From Cristatella mucedo (Eukaryota; Bryozoa; Phylactolaemata; Cristatellidae), in NCBI GenBank assembly GCA_009760855.2, contig WPIO01000001.1, forward strand, positions 3,554,001 through 3,618,000: a stretch of DNA of 64,000 nt. The letters are read 5' to 3'. How positions within the stretch are numbered: the first letter of the stretch is position 1; each line of letters begins with the position of its first letter. Below, piece by piece: positions 1-11,344 of this stretch. The notes below the pieces were generated by a model. That model had not been told where the DNA came from and did no database searches. It worked only from the letters and a program-made list of their open reading frames with translations. Position numbers and translations under genes: made by a program.

Positions 1-671
1 GAACCTTGGTTCATCAAGTTAGGAAACGAGTTGCATGTAATGCAGAGATTATTAAATTTGTTATTTCTAGATATGTTCCTTTCGGTTTACTTCCGTTCTA
101 GGCATTTCTTGTTCGGTCGTTTTTGTAATGCTTTCATTTCATTTTTCAATGCTCAAAACTTCAGATTTTAGGCATAAAATGTTTGATTTTTGAATAGTAA
201 CCTTAACAGCTATTCGATATTTGGACCAATCTTCTCAGTATTTTTTACATTTACCCTTAAGCGACTGAGAACGTTTAGTTTTTCAATAAAACCTTACCTT
301 AATAGTGTTGGCTAACACTGAAGGCTCGGCAGCAATATTAATTATCCAACATATCGTTAAAGCAGACAGGTTTGAAGACAAAACCAGATCGAGAAAACCT
401 ATATACATGAGCTACTAACAAAGTACAATAGTAATTAGTAATATTCGTAGAGTAATACATTCCTTCACACTCCCAGAATAATTTATTGCATTTAGGCTCG
501 GAAAATTGCCCCACTTGATTTCTCAACGGTTACCAAAAAAGCTGCCTCCCACTGCACTCGAGCAAAAAAAGTCGAAAGTATTTGGAAGCATGCATATCGT
601 AAAAGCTGTTAGCGTGTTCAGCGACAGTTCATTCTCTCGCTCTATATGAAGCTTAGTTTCAGCGACCGCTT
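1..671. other. no recognised feature
   Basis: A+T-rich sequence with only short open frames and no domain, splice-bounded exon or repeat that I recognise. If gene 1 extends to the left, this is probably intron, because the exon that should encode the first half of its lectin domain is not found here. Confidence 0.4.
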
Positions 672-674
672 TTA

Positions 675-1525
675 ATTTAATGTAACGTATCTCCGTCTGT
701 AACTCCACAAAGTCCTAAAGACTATGTGGGTGTTACGCAGAGGAGTTTTGTATTTACTCACAGCCTAAGCGGCCTTTGGTACGTATTCGGTAGCCAACAT
801 ACTTCGACTCTCGCCAGCAGACTTCACTCAACAAAGAGAAAGTTTGAAGCATAGTAGAGTCAGGAGAGCAGTTGAGGTAGTGATTAGTATGAAAGTAGCA
901 GCTCAGGACCGCTGAAAAGGACGAGCCATAGTCAACAGCAGGAGAGTAGTTGTCGTTGCGTTAGAATTGATTGTGGAAGTGAGTTCCACAGTCTATGGCC
1001 TGCAGAGCTAAAGCTTTTCGCGATAGTCGTCTTTAAGCGGAAGAATGGAACAGCTAATTTATTTTTCACACAGGACCTGAAGGCGCGAAGAGGCTGAAAC
1101 TGGCGCAGCAGTTCAGCTAAGTACAGAGGAGCCAAGCCGTGGTGGGCCTTGGGGGTCAGCGTAAGAACTTTGCTCTGTATCCGTTGCTCAGCCGGCATCC
1201 ATCCTAGCTCTTTTAGCAAAGGGGACACATGTTCAAAACGCCTGGAACTTGAGGACCAGCCTTGCAGCCATATTCATAGCCAGCTGCAATGGCCTAGATG
1301 CTTTCTTTGGTAGCCCAGCCAAAAGGGAATTAAAATAACCAAGCCGAGACAGAACTAAGGAGCTAGTTAAATTTTTTGCAAGCCACTGTGGAAATCAACT
1401 CCTAATCTTAGATAGGGATCGGACGTGATGGCTAGCTGTAGAAGCAGTCTTCCGAATGAAGCTTTTAAAATTTAGGCAGCTTTCGAAAACGACACCTAAA
1501 TTTCAAGCACGTGGTGATGGTCGAA
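675..1525 (-). mobile_element. LINE family A, 5'-truncated copy, 3' part
   Basis: Read on the minus strand, this contains the C-terminal end of a non-LTR retrotransposon reverse transcriptase: the segment 932-1228 has the [19 protein letters not shown] and RLWNSLPQ blocks typical of CR1/L2-like ends. It then runs into a 3' untranslated part ending near 675 in a TTACATTAAA tail. It matches the intact copy at 59.6-60.9 kb (plus strand) and the copy at 62.4-63.9 kb (minus strand). The reading frame is damaged and the 5' end is missing, as usual for dead LINE insertions. It would lie in an intron of gene 1. Confidence 0.85.
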
Positions 1526-1932
1526 AAACAGAATTATTAAACAGCATTAGCATTCACCGAACGGACGTATGGCTGTAAATCGGAGTCGGTAGAGGCATGT
1601 TAACGTGCTTCAAATAGTTTTTAAACGTGCAAAATGACAATGCGACTATTCCATCGCCAAGTTTTTGAATCGTCTGTGGTACATTGTTCTTCCTAGATTC
1701 AGCGGGCACTGCTAGCATCCTGATTTCCCGGGTGTCATAAATAAGCTGCGTTCCTCTCTGTCTGTGATCGGTCTCCCAAACTCGATTCTTGGTGGCCTGA
1801 AAAGCTCTCCAGTATTTATGCTACGAAAAGGTCCTGATTAAAATTGTAAAGGCTAAGAGTCCAATAAATGTTGTCTTCATCCGTAAATGAGTGTTTACTC
1901 CGCTGTTATGTGAATTTTTTTCGTTTAAGCAG

Positions 1933-2094
1933 ACACCAAAAGCAATTATTTCAACTGGAATCCTGGTGAGCCAAGTGGCAATGGCCTTGAAGTTAACCAG
2001 GATTGCGTGTACATGCGGAGAGGTCATGAATGGCGGTGGGGGGATACTTCTTGCGACTGGGTATTTCGGAAATATTCGTCCATCTGCGAATACC
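1933..2094 (+). CDS. gene 1: C-terminal half of a C-type lectin-like domain (exon)
   Basis: Exon bounded by a pyrimidine-rich acceptor ending AAGCAG and a GTAAGC donor, phase 1 at both ends, 162 bp. The translation has the second half of a CTLD: an F-x-W-x-PGEP turn, then QDCVYMRR, WRWGD, a Cys, and the closing ICEY. These supply three of the four conserved CTLD cysteines. In this family the EPN or EPS position and the WND motif form the calcium and sugar site; here they read EPS and WGD, so calcium-dependent sugar binding may be weakened or altered. The closest match is the exon at 52,812-52,970, with shared YMRR and ICE[YF] blocks. The exon for the first CTLD half is not seen and probably lies left of the window. 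Confidence 0.88.
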
Positions 2095-2246
2095 GTAAGC
2101 GACTAGTAGTTGCAGTAATAGAGTTTAAATCTCGATTCCGAGTCACCGTATTTATGTGCAAACTGCTTAGAAAACTTACAGGCGTGTTGGTAATCTTCTA
2201 AGAAGCTTCGCTGTAAAAACACCTGGACGATTGCCCATGCGCTGGC

Positions 2247-2728
2247 TATACTGTTGTACCAGAGTACCAAAAGCATGATTTAATCTCACTGTGGCAACTT
2301 TCATAGGAGCCGTATATCGTCCTCCTCCGACTTTCTCACGTCTGCAAGAAAGGCCATCAGTTTTCTCATCGACTTTGAAAGTCGGCTATCCAGAGCTACC
2401 GGTCCGTGGTAGCACGATGAAGCCATCTACAATAATAATGAGTTCGGACAGCAACGTGACGTCGATCAACCCAGACATCGAGCCAGCTGATCAAAAATGG
2501 CGAAGCTCATCTCTGGGAGTGTATGAAGGTATTGACAATTGATTTCTCCTGCTAAACCGAATTATTTTTGTCAAGCTTAGGGACAGTTATCTTTCTCTGC
2601 CACTTAAGAAAAATGCGAAGCCCTAAGTTGCCGTCTGCCCGAGAGGCTATTTATTGTCCCGTGCTGATACTGCCGGCGATACCGTTGTACCAGAGTACCA
2701 AAATCATAATTTAGCCTCGCTGTGGCAC
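2247..2728. repeat. duplicated 50-bp block, two copies 431 bp apart
   Basis: The segment 2,247-2,298, which includes the approach to the acceptor of the stalk exon, recurs at 2,679-2,728 with a few differences; both contain GTTGTACCAGAGTACCAAAA. No second exon follows the downstream copy. This suggests a local duplication around the stalk exon, one copy of which has decayed. Confidence 0.7.
2307..2528 (+). CDS. gene 1: Ser/Thr/Pro-rich stalk exon (predicted)
   Basis: Open segment in phase with the preceding CTLD exon. Acceptor candidates are TTTCATAG ending at 2306 or a weaker one ending at 2348; both keep the same frame. It ends at GAAG followed by a GTATTG donor, phase 1 at both ends. The product is rich in Ser, Thr and Pro with a possible N-glycosylation site (NVTS) and no domain, which suits an extracellular stalk. 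Assignment rests on splice phase, composition and position, not on homology. Confidence 0.5.
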
Positions 2729-2729
2729 C

Positions 2730-3950
2730 TGACTGCTATATAGCAGAAGCACAGTGCGACTGAAATATTCATGCTGAGGTTATGCGACGATAATGCGTTT
2801 GTGTCTAGCTAGAGATTCCTAAGAACCTCTCCTCTGCGGAGCCCATGCCTTAGCTACAGAGCTGTCAGTTGACCATTGACTTATCGAGAGTACACGGCAG
2901 TTCTCTCTATTCAGGGCTTCTAACATTGGTCTACATGGATAATAATGTGACAATAAGCACCCAATGCAAATTCCAAGTGTAGGATGAAATTTTGTATTGC
3001 AATTGCATGCTGAGAAAGTTCAGAGCACATTACTTCCTTTTAGAGCGCAAAAACTGAATAGTTGAGTGCCGGAGATATTGTAAGGCAGTTAAGCTTGTAA
3101 TTTGAAAATTTACAGCGAACAAAGGCCCTACTTTCTTGGGACTGAGAGCTGAAAATTTTCCACTCTCTGGCAGACATAAGGAAACAGTCTCTGCAGCGGT
3201 CAAAGTAGGTCCTGTGCACTTTTTAAAACGATAGGACACCAACATGAATTCGAGGTTATGAGCGCTTAATGAAGTGCTCCTTCCAGCCGATTAAAGGTTT
3301 AATGCTCACGTGGCCATACTGCGGTCTCAGTCTAAAGAAAACAACCACATGCGTATATCGCTGAAAGTAGCGTCCCAAGGAGACTTGCGATTCGTGCCCT
3401 CAGGCTCGGCCGTTCGGAGGGCTTTCCGGCTGGTTTTAGTTGGCTTTTATCCAGGCGTCTCCGCAGCTGGAAGGCTCTAGAAAGAAGATTGTGCTCCTCC
3501 CGCAAGAGACCGACATGGACTTGTGGCGCTAAAGGGCGGCTTTTCGGAGTGCCTCTCTGTTGCCTGCAAGGTGACCCCCTCTGCAGACTTAAGTCTGGCA
3601 CTGGAACTGTACTGCCCCGCAGGGCTTCGTTAGTGGCCCTAGATACAATTTCTTTAGCCCTAGGCACGGTAATTTTCCTGGAATATAAACACGAATCCTT
3701 GAGCCAAAGGTACGCCACCGGGCACGGCTAACTTGCGTCTCAAAAAACCTCTGCACCTACTTGACCTTTTAACCCACCGCTGCTCGCCTGTCAGCTGACC
3801 TCTCAAGTCGATGCATAATGAACCTTGCAACGTTCGCTTGATCGGACTGAAGCGGTCTATGAGCCAAGGACGCACCGCTTAAACGCCTTAAATTGGTTCG
3901 GAGAAAATAATTGATTTACCCTTTCCAAAAATTCGAGTAACCACTTAAAA
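2730..3950. other. no recognised feature (intron of gene 1)
   Basis: Lies between two predicted phase 1 stalk exons of gene 1. Open frames at 3.3-3.9 kb overlap on both strands and resemble no protein I know; I take them as chance. Confidence 0.4.
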
Positions 3951-3959
3951 TACCAAATA

Positions 3960-4250
3960 TAAGGAAAGTATCTCCGTCAATAACACCATAAAGCCAAAAG
4001 GAATTTGTAAGTGTTTCTGAATAACACTCATAACGTAAGCGGCTTTCATTGCCCACACGGCAACTAGCAGGCTTCATCTCGTGCAACAAAGTTAAAGCGA
4101 CAAGCATAGCTTAGTCAGGAGGGCGGCGGAGGAAGTGAGTAGCATATCAGTAGCAGCCCAGGATGACTGAAGAGGATGCACCTCAGTTGGCAAGAGGAGA
4201 AGGCGCCGTTGATAAGAATTGTGGAATTGAGTTTCACGGCAACCAGAAAA
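3960..4250 (-). mobile_element. LINE family A 3' end, decayed
   Basis: Minus-strand 3' portion of family A, recognised by the reverse complement of the GTTATTGACGGAGATAC end at 3,970 and by the same order of short blocks seen in the 60.6-60.85 kb copy. It is quite diverged and noncoding. Confidence 0.65.
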
Positions 4251-4254
4251 AAGC

Positions 4255-5300
4255 GTGCAGGACAATAGCGCACCGACTAATACGCCCTAAAATAATTTTA
4301 AGGAATGCTGGTTTAAATAGATATTCATAATAAGAGTATTTTGTGAGAGAAAATACATAAACTGTAAACTCACATCACATAATAGTTTATGCCAGCGTTT
4401 AAAATATTTCAAAATGGAATAGAAAGAGTTAATATAGCCTAATAATCATGCCCTGTTTTTTAAGACGAAAAAGACGAGAGAGAGTTGTGGGAGATTTCTT
4501 GAAGGTAATCTCAAACTCGGATGGTTCCGAAGTAAGTTGCTGATGTTTTCAGCACAAACATTAGGGTCCCTCGAATAAGTGCAACATCCTGCGACATCCT
4601 GCAGCCATTTCTAAAATGATAGTCACAACACTGCTGTTTTGATTCCGAATTATACAGCATGGTGTTACGGGTTTACCTACCAAAGTTCATGCTATTGCAC
4701 TTGCACATTCTCAATTCTCATGCTATGCCTTTAAGTGGCCCCGGTCAGCCAGAATACTTACAGATTTGAACGGCAATATCGCTGCTATTGCCACAACAGG
4801 CATCGCAACACTCCGGTTTTAATTTCACGCTATATAAAATGGTGGTACGGGTTCACCTTCAAAATTTCGTGCAAATGTGCATCCGCGTTCTACTGCAATC
4901 GCCTCAAATCGCTTGGGCCGTGCAGTTTCGAACTGCGATAAAACTGCCATTTTCATTACTGGTTTTTCGAAACTTCGCTTCTGCTTCTGAATTTTAGGAA
5001 ACAGTGTTTTGCGCACAGCGTTCTGTGACTCCACTAGTTTTTAAAGTGGCCGTCTATGCCAAGTTGATATTACCCGGAAACCTATTCAACACCGTAAATG
5101 GTCCAGCAGAGATGTCCATGGGGCTAATAAGTCGTCGACTACCATGTGGCGCTAAGCGTCAGGGTCAGGCCTTCTTTTAGACCTGTCTTGCCACTATTTG
5201 AGCCCAAAAAAGCCTAAGCAGGAATCGGCAAGTCACGCCATCTAACTCGTGCCGGTTATGTCTTGCATATGGACTGCAGCGTGCTCGGGTTTTCTTGCAG
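4255..5300. other. no recognised feature (intron of gene 1)
   Basis: Segments near 4,600-4,660 and 4,790-4,850 resemble each other (a TTTTGATTCCGAATTATA-like block), hinting at a diverged repeat. Nothing else is recognisable. Confidence 0.35.
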
Positions 5301-5477
5301 CGGCAACTGCAACTGCAAACTACAACTCACATTCTGACGCTGCTGAATCGAGTACGAAGGAATGGAGCCTCGCTAGTTCTACAGGCAGCAGGAATCTTCC
5401 GCAAAGCGGTGCGCTCGAGCTTGACCAGCAACGTTATTATAAACTTGAGTCACCAAGTTCAAGCTCATTAACTCAAG
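5301..5477 (+). CDS. gene 1: second Ser/Thr-rich stalk exon (predicted)
   Basis: Strong acceptor (GGGTTTTCTTGCAG) and strong GTACGT donor enclose 177 bp that is open in phase 1 at both ends, the same phase class as the lectin and transmembrane exons. The product is rich in Ser, Thr, Ala and Gln (for example ESSTKEWSLASSTGS) and has no domain. It probably forms part of the extracellular stalk, equivalent to the mucin-like exon of gene 2 but without its repeats. Confidence 0.6.
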
Positions 5478-6670
5478 GTACGTGAGTGATTACAAGGTAA
5501 CCGTACTCCGGCTTCAAGAATGCATTTTCCAGATACTTCTCGCTGGCACATAGCTGCACAAAGTCGTCCAAGTTTATATTCAGCGATACAGAGTTTTAAG
5601 GAGTTCCTCTCAAAGACCGGGTTAAGAGGCACACAGTGCAAAGCTGTTCATTCAAAAGGCAAGCTCTCTTATCTACCCACTGCCCCATCAGTCATTATTT
5701 TACGCACAGGAGACTGCGCTGGCACTCTTTGTGCGACTCGGGTCTTGGATTCAATTTTGTGTTGCATCTCCAGAAGAAATCGCTCGTCGCATGCTCAAAG
5801 ATGCGAGACAAGCTGGCTTTGTCGCCGACAGGTTCCACCATTAAGCAAAACCACTACTAATGCTAAAGCCCCCTTTAAAATCAGGCGGAACCTGGCTCTT
5901 TAGCTTACCGGTACGCGCAATATACAGTTAACCCGTGCCATCTGTTGAAAGTGCGATCTCCCCACTCAAGGTGGCAGCACTGTAGCAGCACTCCGGGGTC
6001 AACGGTGTCACTCCGGGCTCACCATGCATACTCCGGGGTCACCATAGAGCGCTTGGCACAGCTCATGAGAAGGAAAGAGTGACGGCCAAATGCTACTGCA
6101 CTTTAATTAAAGATCTGGACTTGTAGAATAGATAGATAGACTTACATAGCTAGAGACGAGCTAAACGAATATCATACTCATCCCCTCCGAGCTCTGGCGA
6201 CGCGGCATATAGTCGCTGCGTCGTTAACGTCGTCGGCTAGTTTTCTGCGCTTCCAAAGCATTGTAGTACTGTTGGTTCAGAAAACTGCATAAGTTAGAGA
6301 ATTTCTAGTACCAATTTTGCACGAATATGAAGCTTAAGATAAATATTGCAATAAGGATATCTCCTCCGAATGGTTGCACTTTGGGTTCGTTCATTCTCTC
6401 TTCCTCTATATAAAATTGCAAAAAAAACAAAGCAATTCAAGGCGCGCTACATTTCAAACCGTATATATCGTATTAGGAATTAAACAAATTAACTTGCACA
6501 TCAAAGCGGTAGCTATCGTAGTTACTCACCCCTAACAATAGATCTACAATATGGAAATTAAAACCAAACGTTTTGCTCCCACACGCCCACTAATTTCTTT
6601 GCAGTCTGCTTCCACAATCCTACTATTATCTTAGCATTCTTCTGTCTTTGACGAAAAGTGCAAGAGATGG
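5478..6670. other. no recognised feature (intron of gene 1)
   Basis: Contains overlapping open frames at 5.5-5.9 kb that match nothing I recognise, and three short CTCCGGGGTCA-like repeats around 5,990-6,045. A short linker exon like that of gene 2 (55,050-55,106) was looked for and not found. Confidence 0.35.
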
Positions 6671-6674
6671 ACAC

Positions 6675-6750
6675 CACCTGCTTAGAAAGAGATTGAGTTC
6701 TTTGAGCGTGCTTTATCAAGTGTTTTATTACTATTACTTATTTGATGCAT
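6675..6750 (+). mobile_element. 3' tail of a LINE B or SINE I copy
   Basis: An isolated copy of the shared LINE B/SINE I tail: GCTTAGAAAGAGATTGAGTT, a TTTGAGCGTGCTTTATCAAG block, then an ATT-rich end. It lies just upstream of the transmembrane exon. Confidence 0.7.
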
Positions 6751-6804
6751 CACCTAAACTCAGACTGTAAGCTGAGATACGTGTATAAAGTCATTTCTCT
6801 TCAG

Positions 6805-6895
6805 CGGATATACAGACGTACATCATGACGGGAGTCATGGGGTTGGCAGCTGCTATCGGAATAATTGGAGTGGCAGTCTGCATTCGCCAGCGAAG
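6805..6895 (+). CDS. gene 1: transmembrane exon
   Basis: Acceptor TCATTTCTCTTCAG and donor GTAATC bound 91 bp, phase 1 in and phase 2 out. The translation is a short polar start, then one hydrophobic helix (MTGVMGLAAAIGIIGVAVC) followed at once by IRQR. A single helix with a basic stop-transfer sequence fits a type I membrane protein, with lectin domain and stalk outside and tail inside. The gene 2 exon at 55,414-55,501 has the same phases and layout, which supports both models. Confidence 0.75.
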
Positions 6896-7104
6896 GTAAT
6901 CATCCACGTTACCTTGACCTTTCGCACGCTGCAGTAGAGTTTGCGGTTTAGCCGAGTAGGATATACCTGCGAAACTATGTGAACTCCAATTGGCATCGCA
7001 TCGATTGAAGTCGATGTCTTTGCACCTGAGCATCTAGAGCATCGAGCCGCTGACACTGCTGGGCTGCAGCTGTTGTTAAACCCCGTGCTGGTGTTGTGCT
7101 GTAG

Positions 7105-7444
7105 GGAGGTGGCACGTCTCATGAAGAAAACAGAGCTCAGTCGTCATGGACAACTAACAGATCCAGCAGAGGTCGACGCGTGTCTTAGCATTCGGAAAAT
7201 CGGCCAAAGTGCAGAACTGCAGACAGCATCTAGTCGAAGCTCAGTTTCGAACGTGTACGTCGACCTCAATTTCCGTGGCAGTAGTGACTGCGACCTCCAC
7301 CGATCGCAAGGAGATGATAGAGGCTCCATTTATTTAGAGCCGTGTGAACGTCAAGTTAATTCTGACGCTGACCTAATCGCTCTACCTCCTCCGCCACCAC
7401 CTCCTCGTCTTGACCCAAAAGGTACCACCTGTGGTGGCTGTTAG
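7105..7444 (+). CDS. gene 1: cytoplasmic tail with tyrosine motifs (last exon)
   Basis: Starts after the acceptor GTGTTGTGCTGTAG at a phase 2 junction (one base completes the codon) and stays open for about 112 codons to TAG at 7,442. The tail is polar and carries two tyrosine motifs, NVYVDLNF and SIYLEPCE, then a run of seven prolines followed by RLDPK that could bind SH3 or WW domains. Gene 2 has NLYVDMDT and AIYAEPFQ in the same order, so these tyrosines are conserved between paralogues and are probably phosphorylated docking sites. It ends in CGGC, of unknown meaning. Binding partners are inferred from motif type only. Confidence 0.75.
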
Positions 7445-8195
7445 CATAAACGAGAACTCAAAAGGCATAGAACTGGTTGCTTTTGGGATTCCATGGAACT
7501 GAAATTTTGCCCAGCCTCGACAAACTAGGGCAACGTATGCAACCTCTCACCCGGACATATGAGACCTCATCAAGGGCTGCTAGTTTATCTGATGAAAAAC
7601 AGCCACACACGAGTAATATTAAATGCTGTCCAACTTCATTTACACTGCTTCCTTGAGATTCTAACTTACTACTTAAACTTCTTTGTGAATGGCCAGCTAT
7701 TGTGACCCGACTAATACCACTGTGTCCATACAATTGCTTTTAAAGATATATTAACGCTCTTGTCCTGAATAAGCAGCTCAGTGTTCTCTCAGGCTGTTTG
7801 TGTGCAGCTGCTGCAGGACGCCGCCAAGGACATCGCAGCAATTCATCCGATTGGAAGCTTCGCTGCCTTGAGCTGAGAAATAGTTGCTGAGCCCGAGTGT
7901 TTGGTTCTCTAACTAAGGCATTGCTGAAACGCGAAGCTTCTTCTGAATCACTTACTGATAAATACATGGATACTTACTCGTGGCGCGTCCTCTTTCCTCA
8001 CTGCAATCATGGCACACGTTCTATGGTGCAGTGATGCATGATGGGAGCGCATAATCGAGCAAATACAAATCGCCAGCCTTCAGCGACGAGGCGCTGACCT
8101 CAGCTGTTCAGTCACACTGGTGCATGTGATTTCACACGGTCTTCAATATGCAGCGTTTGGAAAGTTGCTACAGAGCCTCCTATTTTCCTCTAAGA

Positions 8196-8201
8196 AATAA
8201 A
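8196..8201 (+). terminator. possible polyadenylation signal of gene 1
   Basis: AATAAA hexamer about 750 bp after the stop codon of gene 1, followed by GTGTTCC. It is the first canonical hexamer I noticed downstream, so it is only a candidate. Confidence 0.3.
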
Positions 8202-8425
8202 AGTGTTCCACAGACGGCGGCCGACATTGTCGAATCTCAAGCTTGCCTAAAATGGCATTAGCTTCGAAGCCCATCAATCGACGAGCTACGAAAATACGCG
8301 GGCAGCCCACCCTGTCGCTTGCTCTTTGACCCTCGTCCAGTCAATTTCAGTTCCTTCAATTTCCCTTCAATTTCAGTTCAGCATCTCACCCGAGCTACGT
8401 TCTCTCAGCGATACTCGCTGTGCTC

Positions 8426-8465
8426 TCTCTCTCTATATCTCTCTCTCTTTCTCTCTCTCTCTCTC
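8426..8465. repeat. short CT microsatellite
   Basis: About 40 bp of CT dinucleotides with a few interruptions; it creates Leu/Ser-rich open frames that are not genes. Confidence 0.9.
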
Positions 8466-8469
8466 GCTT

Positions 8470-11085
8470 TTTCAGCTTGCCTCGTCACGTCTTACCAGAC
8501 GGCAAGGAAACTGAGCGTCAAAGTCTACGAAGCTAACATCGACAGCCAATATCAGCCAAGGTAGAAATTAATCTTCGATGACCTTCAGTGGCTGGAATGT
8601 TGCTAAACATCGGAAAGTCGTTGGCATGTGACTCGGGAGATGAGTGACCATTACCACGAAATCACTAGTTCGAAAATTGTGAAACTAACATTAGGATGGC
8701 TTTCAAACCACCAGTCAAAGCCAAGAAATTGTATTTAATTCTCTCCCCAGATACCATTGATTAAGCTTTGATTCATCGGCACACAAGCGCCTCTAACTAA
8801 CCTTTGACTAACACCTGCTCTTACCCGACTACTATGCGTGCGATGTTAACTTTAGAGCGCCATTCTGCTAGCAACGGCTTGTACAAGCTTTAATCGTCTA
8901 TCGTAAGTTAATTAGACAGACCCCTAGTCCATAGTTCGCCATGCTTACCCATAGGTACACCTATACTGACCAAGTTCGTCGAGGTAGGGACCAGACTTTG
9001 CCTTACAAAACAAACCACTGCTTGAAAATGGTGACCCACCATTTCCTTTCACATTCGATGATTAGTCACGCCAGAGTACTGCCGGTTAATAGTTACCAGT
9101 AAATAATAGCTTTTTACCTTGTCTGACGCATAGCTAGAATAAGGAAACAGGTATAGAAAATCTTCGGTACCAACCATTTGATCACTTAGTAAATTGGACG
9201 TAAATGAAGTAAAACTAATTAACATTGTAAAATTAACGAAATCTTAATTGACGTATATTGGACGTATTGGCAAGTCAGAATGTTTAGTTTTAGCAGTCTA
9301 GTTTTGCCGTTTAATGGTATTGGATAGGACAATGGGTTCCGTTGCAGCCTTGGCTGTGCAAACTAAGCTTCGCTTGACGTCCAAGGTCAAGGTCCATCCC
9401 AGACAATTTTCCGAGATCTGGCCAATAAATAACGCAAGCAGGAGAAACGTTTTTCGTAATTGTGCAAGCCAATCTTGTCAGTTATACCAAAGGCCGTCTT
9501 TGCGAGATTAAGAGCTGGAAGTCTTTGCAACGAACGGAGCGACACCGTAACCCTCCGGTTGTCAGTAAGATTGCTTTAGCGATTGAACGATTGAGACTAC
9601 ATTATTCTACTCAAAATACTGGGCAACTAAGCTAAGCAGTATATTCTTAAATACTTCTAGAAGCCTATATTAATTCTGGCTGTAAAATTTGCATATAGTT
9701 GCATAATCATTGACTTAACTTCCGATACCGACTCCTTAATTAAAAGTATCGGGCGCGTCTGGAGACGCTCTAAAAGCTTAAAGTGACAGAGTAACTGCAA
9801 GCTACTTATCAGCAATCTAGGGAATGTAGAGGCGATCTCATGCTGCTATTTTAATGGGCACACAGCTATATGCGTAGCTGAATAGATCACGGCGCCATAG
9901 TTCGAGTATATTCTAACTATCCAGTGTACTCACAAAGTAGTCAAGGGGGGTGGGCAGCAAACAGCAAGTGGTCACATTTCAGAAAAAATTCACAGCTAAC
10001 CGCTTTACATTGTCCCATGGTTAGCTTCCGGAAGTCTTACATATAAGTCTTATGGGCAGTGATCATGAAACCTGACGCAATTTAAAATTTGTAAAGAAAA
10101 CAGTATAATACTGCCGAGTAGCAAAATCGCAGATCAGTATTCATGGCTAAAGCACTACTCTGAAAATCCTCGAAGGAGGCAGCCAGACTAGTGCGTTTCG
10201 ACTGCATAACTGGAGCGTCGCACCTGTAAGCCAGTGCTTCGCGACAAGTCAAGATCGGAGGTCGGCTGGTGCTAGTTCCGGTCTACTTCCAGCGAACCCT
10301 GGCGCGTGAGGAAGAACTTCTAGCTAATTCTGAGCTCTTAAAAAGGAAAGCTGCCAAAAAATGAGACCCGAAAGGCGGCATTTACGAGGCCGGTAGAGTA
10401 ACTGCCCGGTACGGCTCTCATCCTTCTAGTGGCGGTTACGTGATTTATTCAGGTATGCTGAAGACACGCCTAACTGGGGACGCATACGGACGCTGCAGGG
10501 CTATTAGGGCCCGGCAGGCCATTGATACGCCCCTCGATCGCGGCGCCTGAAGTCGAACGCATTTATGCGGACAAATTAATGGAGGAAAGGAATGCCGACT
10601 AATTGTGTATGCTGAATGCTTTAGAACCTTGGGGTCTAAGAGCAGATTCCTGCTCTTTTTATTCAAAAGTACGAACGAGTCTCGGTAATTTCAGGCGTTA
10701 TAATAATAGCATTGCAAATTCAGAATGCCTCTTCAACCGCATAATCTAGACCTCGCGTGTCTGTATAAGCCGCAGTCTGGAGTAGCTGGCTGCTGGTCTA
10801 ACCGAAGCGCGTTAAAAGCTTTTTGATTTAATTAAGGAACTAAGATCTTACTCTCTGCTAGCAATGGCTTAGCTTGCCACAGTCGGCCTGGTTTGCGTGA
10901 CCTCATCCTCGGTGAAGGCCGGTATTGCGAAAGCGTAATAAACACTCGCGTCGAAGGCCTCGGCTCTCATTCCCCGCACAGTATGCAACGGCCAGACGAC
11001 CGACGAGCAGGAATCCCGCGAATGAACGCGACGGCGCGGGACGCCGTCCTGATATGGGATCCTAAAAGGGTCCTAAAAGTACTCG
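8470..11085. other. no recognised feature
   Basis: Intergenic sequence. I see no coding domain, RNA gene or clear repeat. Short open frames at 9.3, 10.4 and 10.9 kb show no recognisable motif. Confidence 0.35.
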
Positions 11086-11089
11086 ATAA

Positions 11090-11280
11090 AGCCTTGAGAA
11101 AGTCATGGCAGGATTTCACCCATGCACGGACCAATTTAGATGTGGCTTAGTGTCTCTCCACAAACCTGAATTCTACCATTACTACGTAGCAGAAAGTAGG
11201 CAGAATCAGCAGCAGAGCCAACGTGCTCCTCTTCTAAACAGTCACTTCGGACCAGGCACATAGATTACTTAGGGATTCAA
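11090..11280 (-). mobile_element. LINE family B internal fragment
   Basis: The reverse complement matches the part of family B just after the reverse transcriptase core (a CTAAATTGGTCCGTGCATGG block also present near 12.05 kb on the minus strand and 22.43 kb on the plus strand). Short and noncoding. Confidence 0.6.
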
Positions 11281-11344
11281 AACTATATATAAGAATTACA
11301 ATGGAGCAGCAAGTGAAAGTAAGACAGCAGTAATAAATTGAGTA

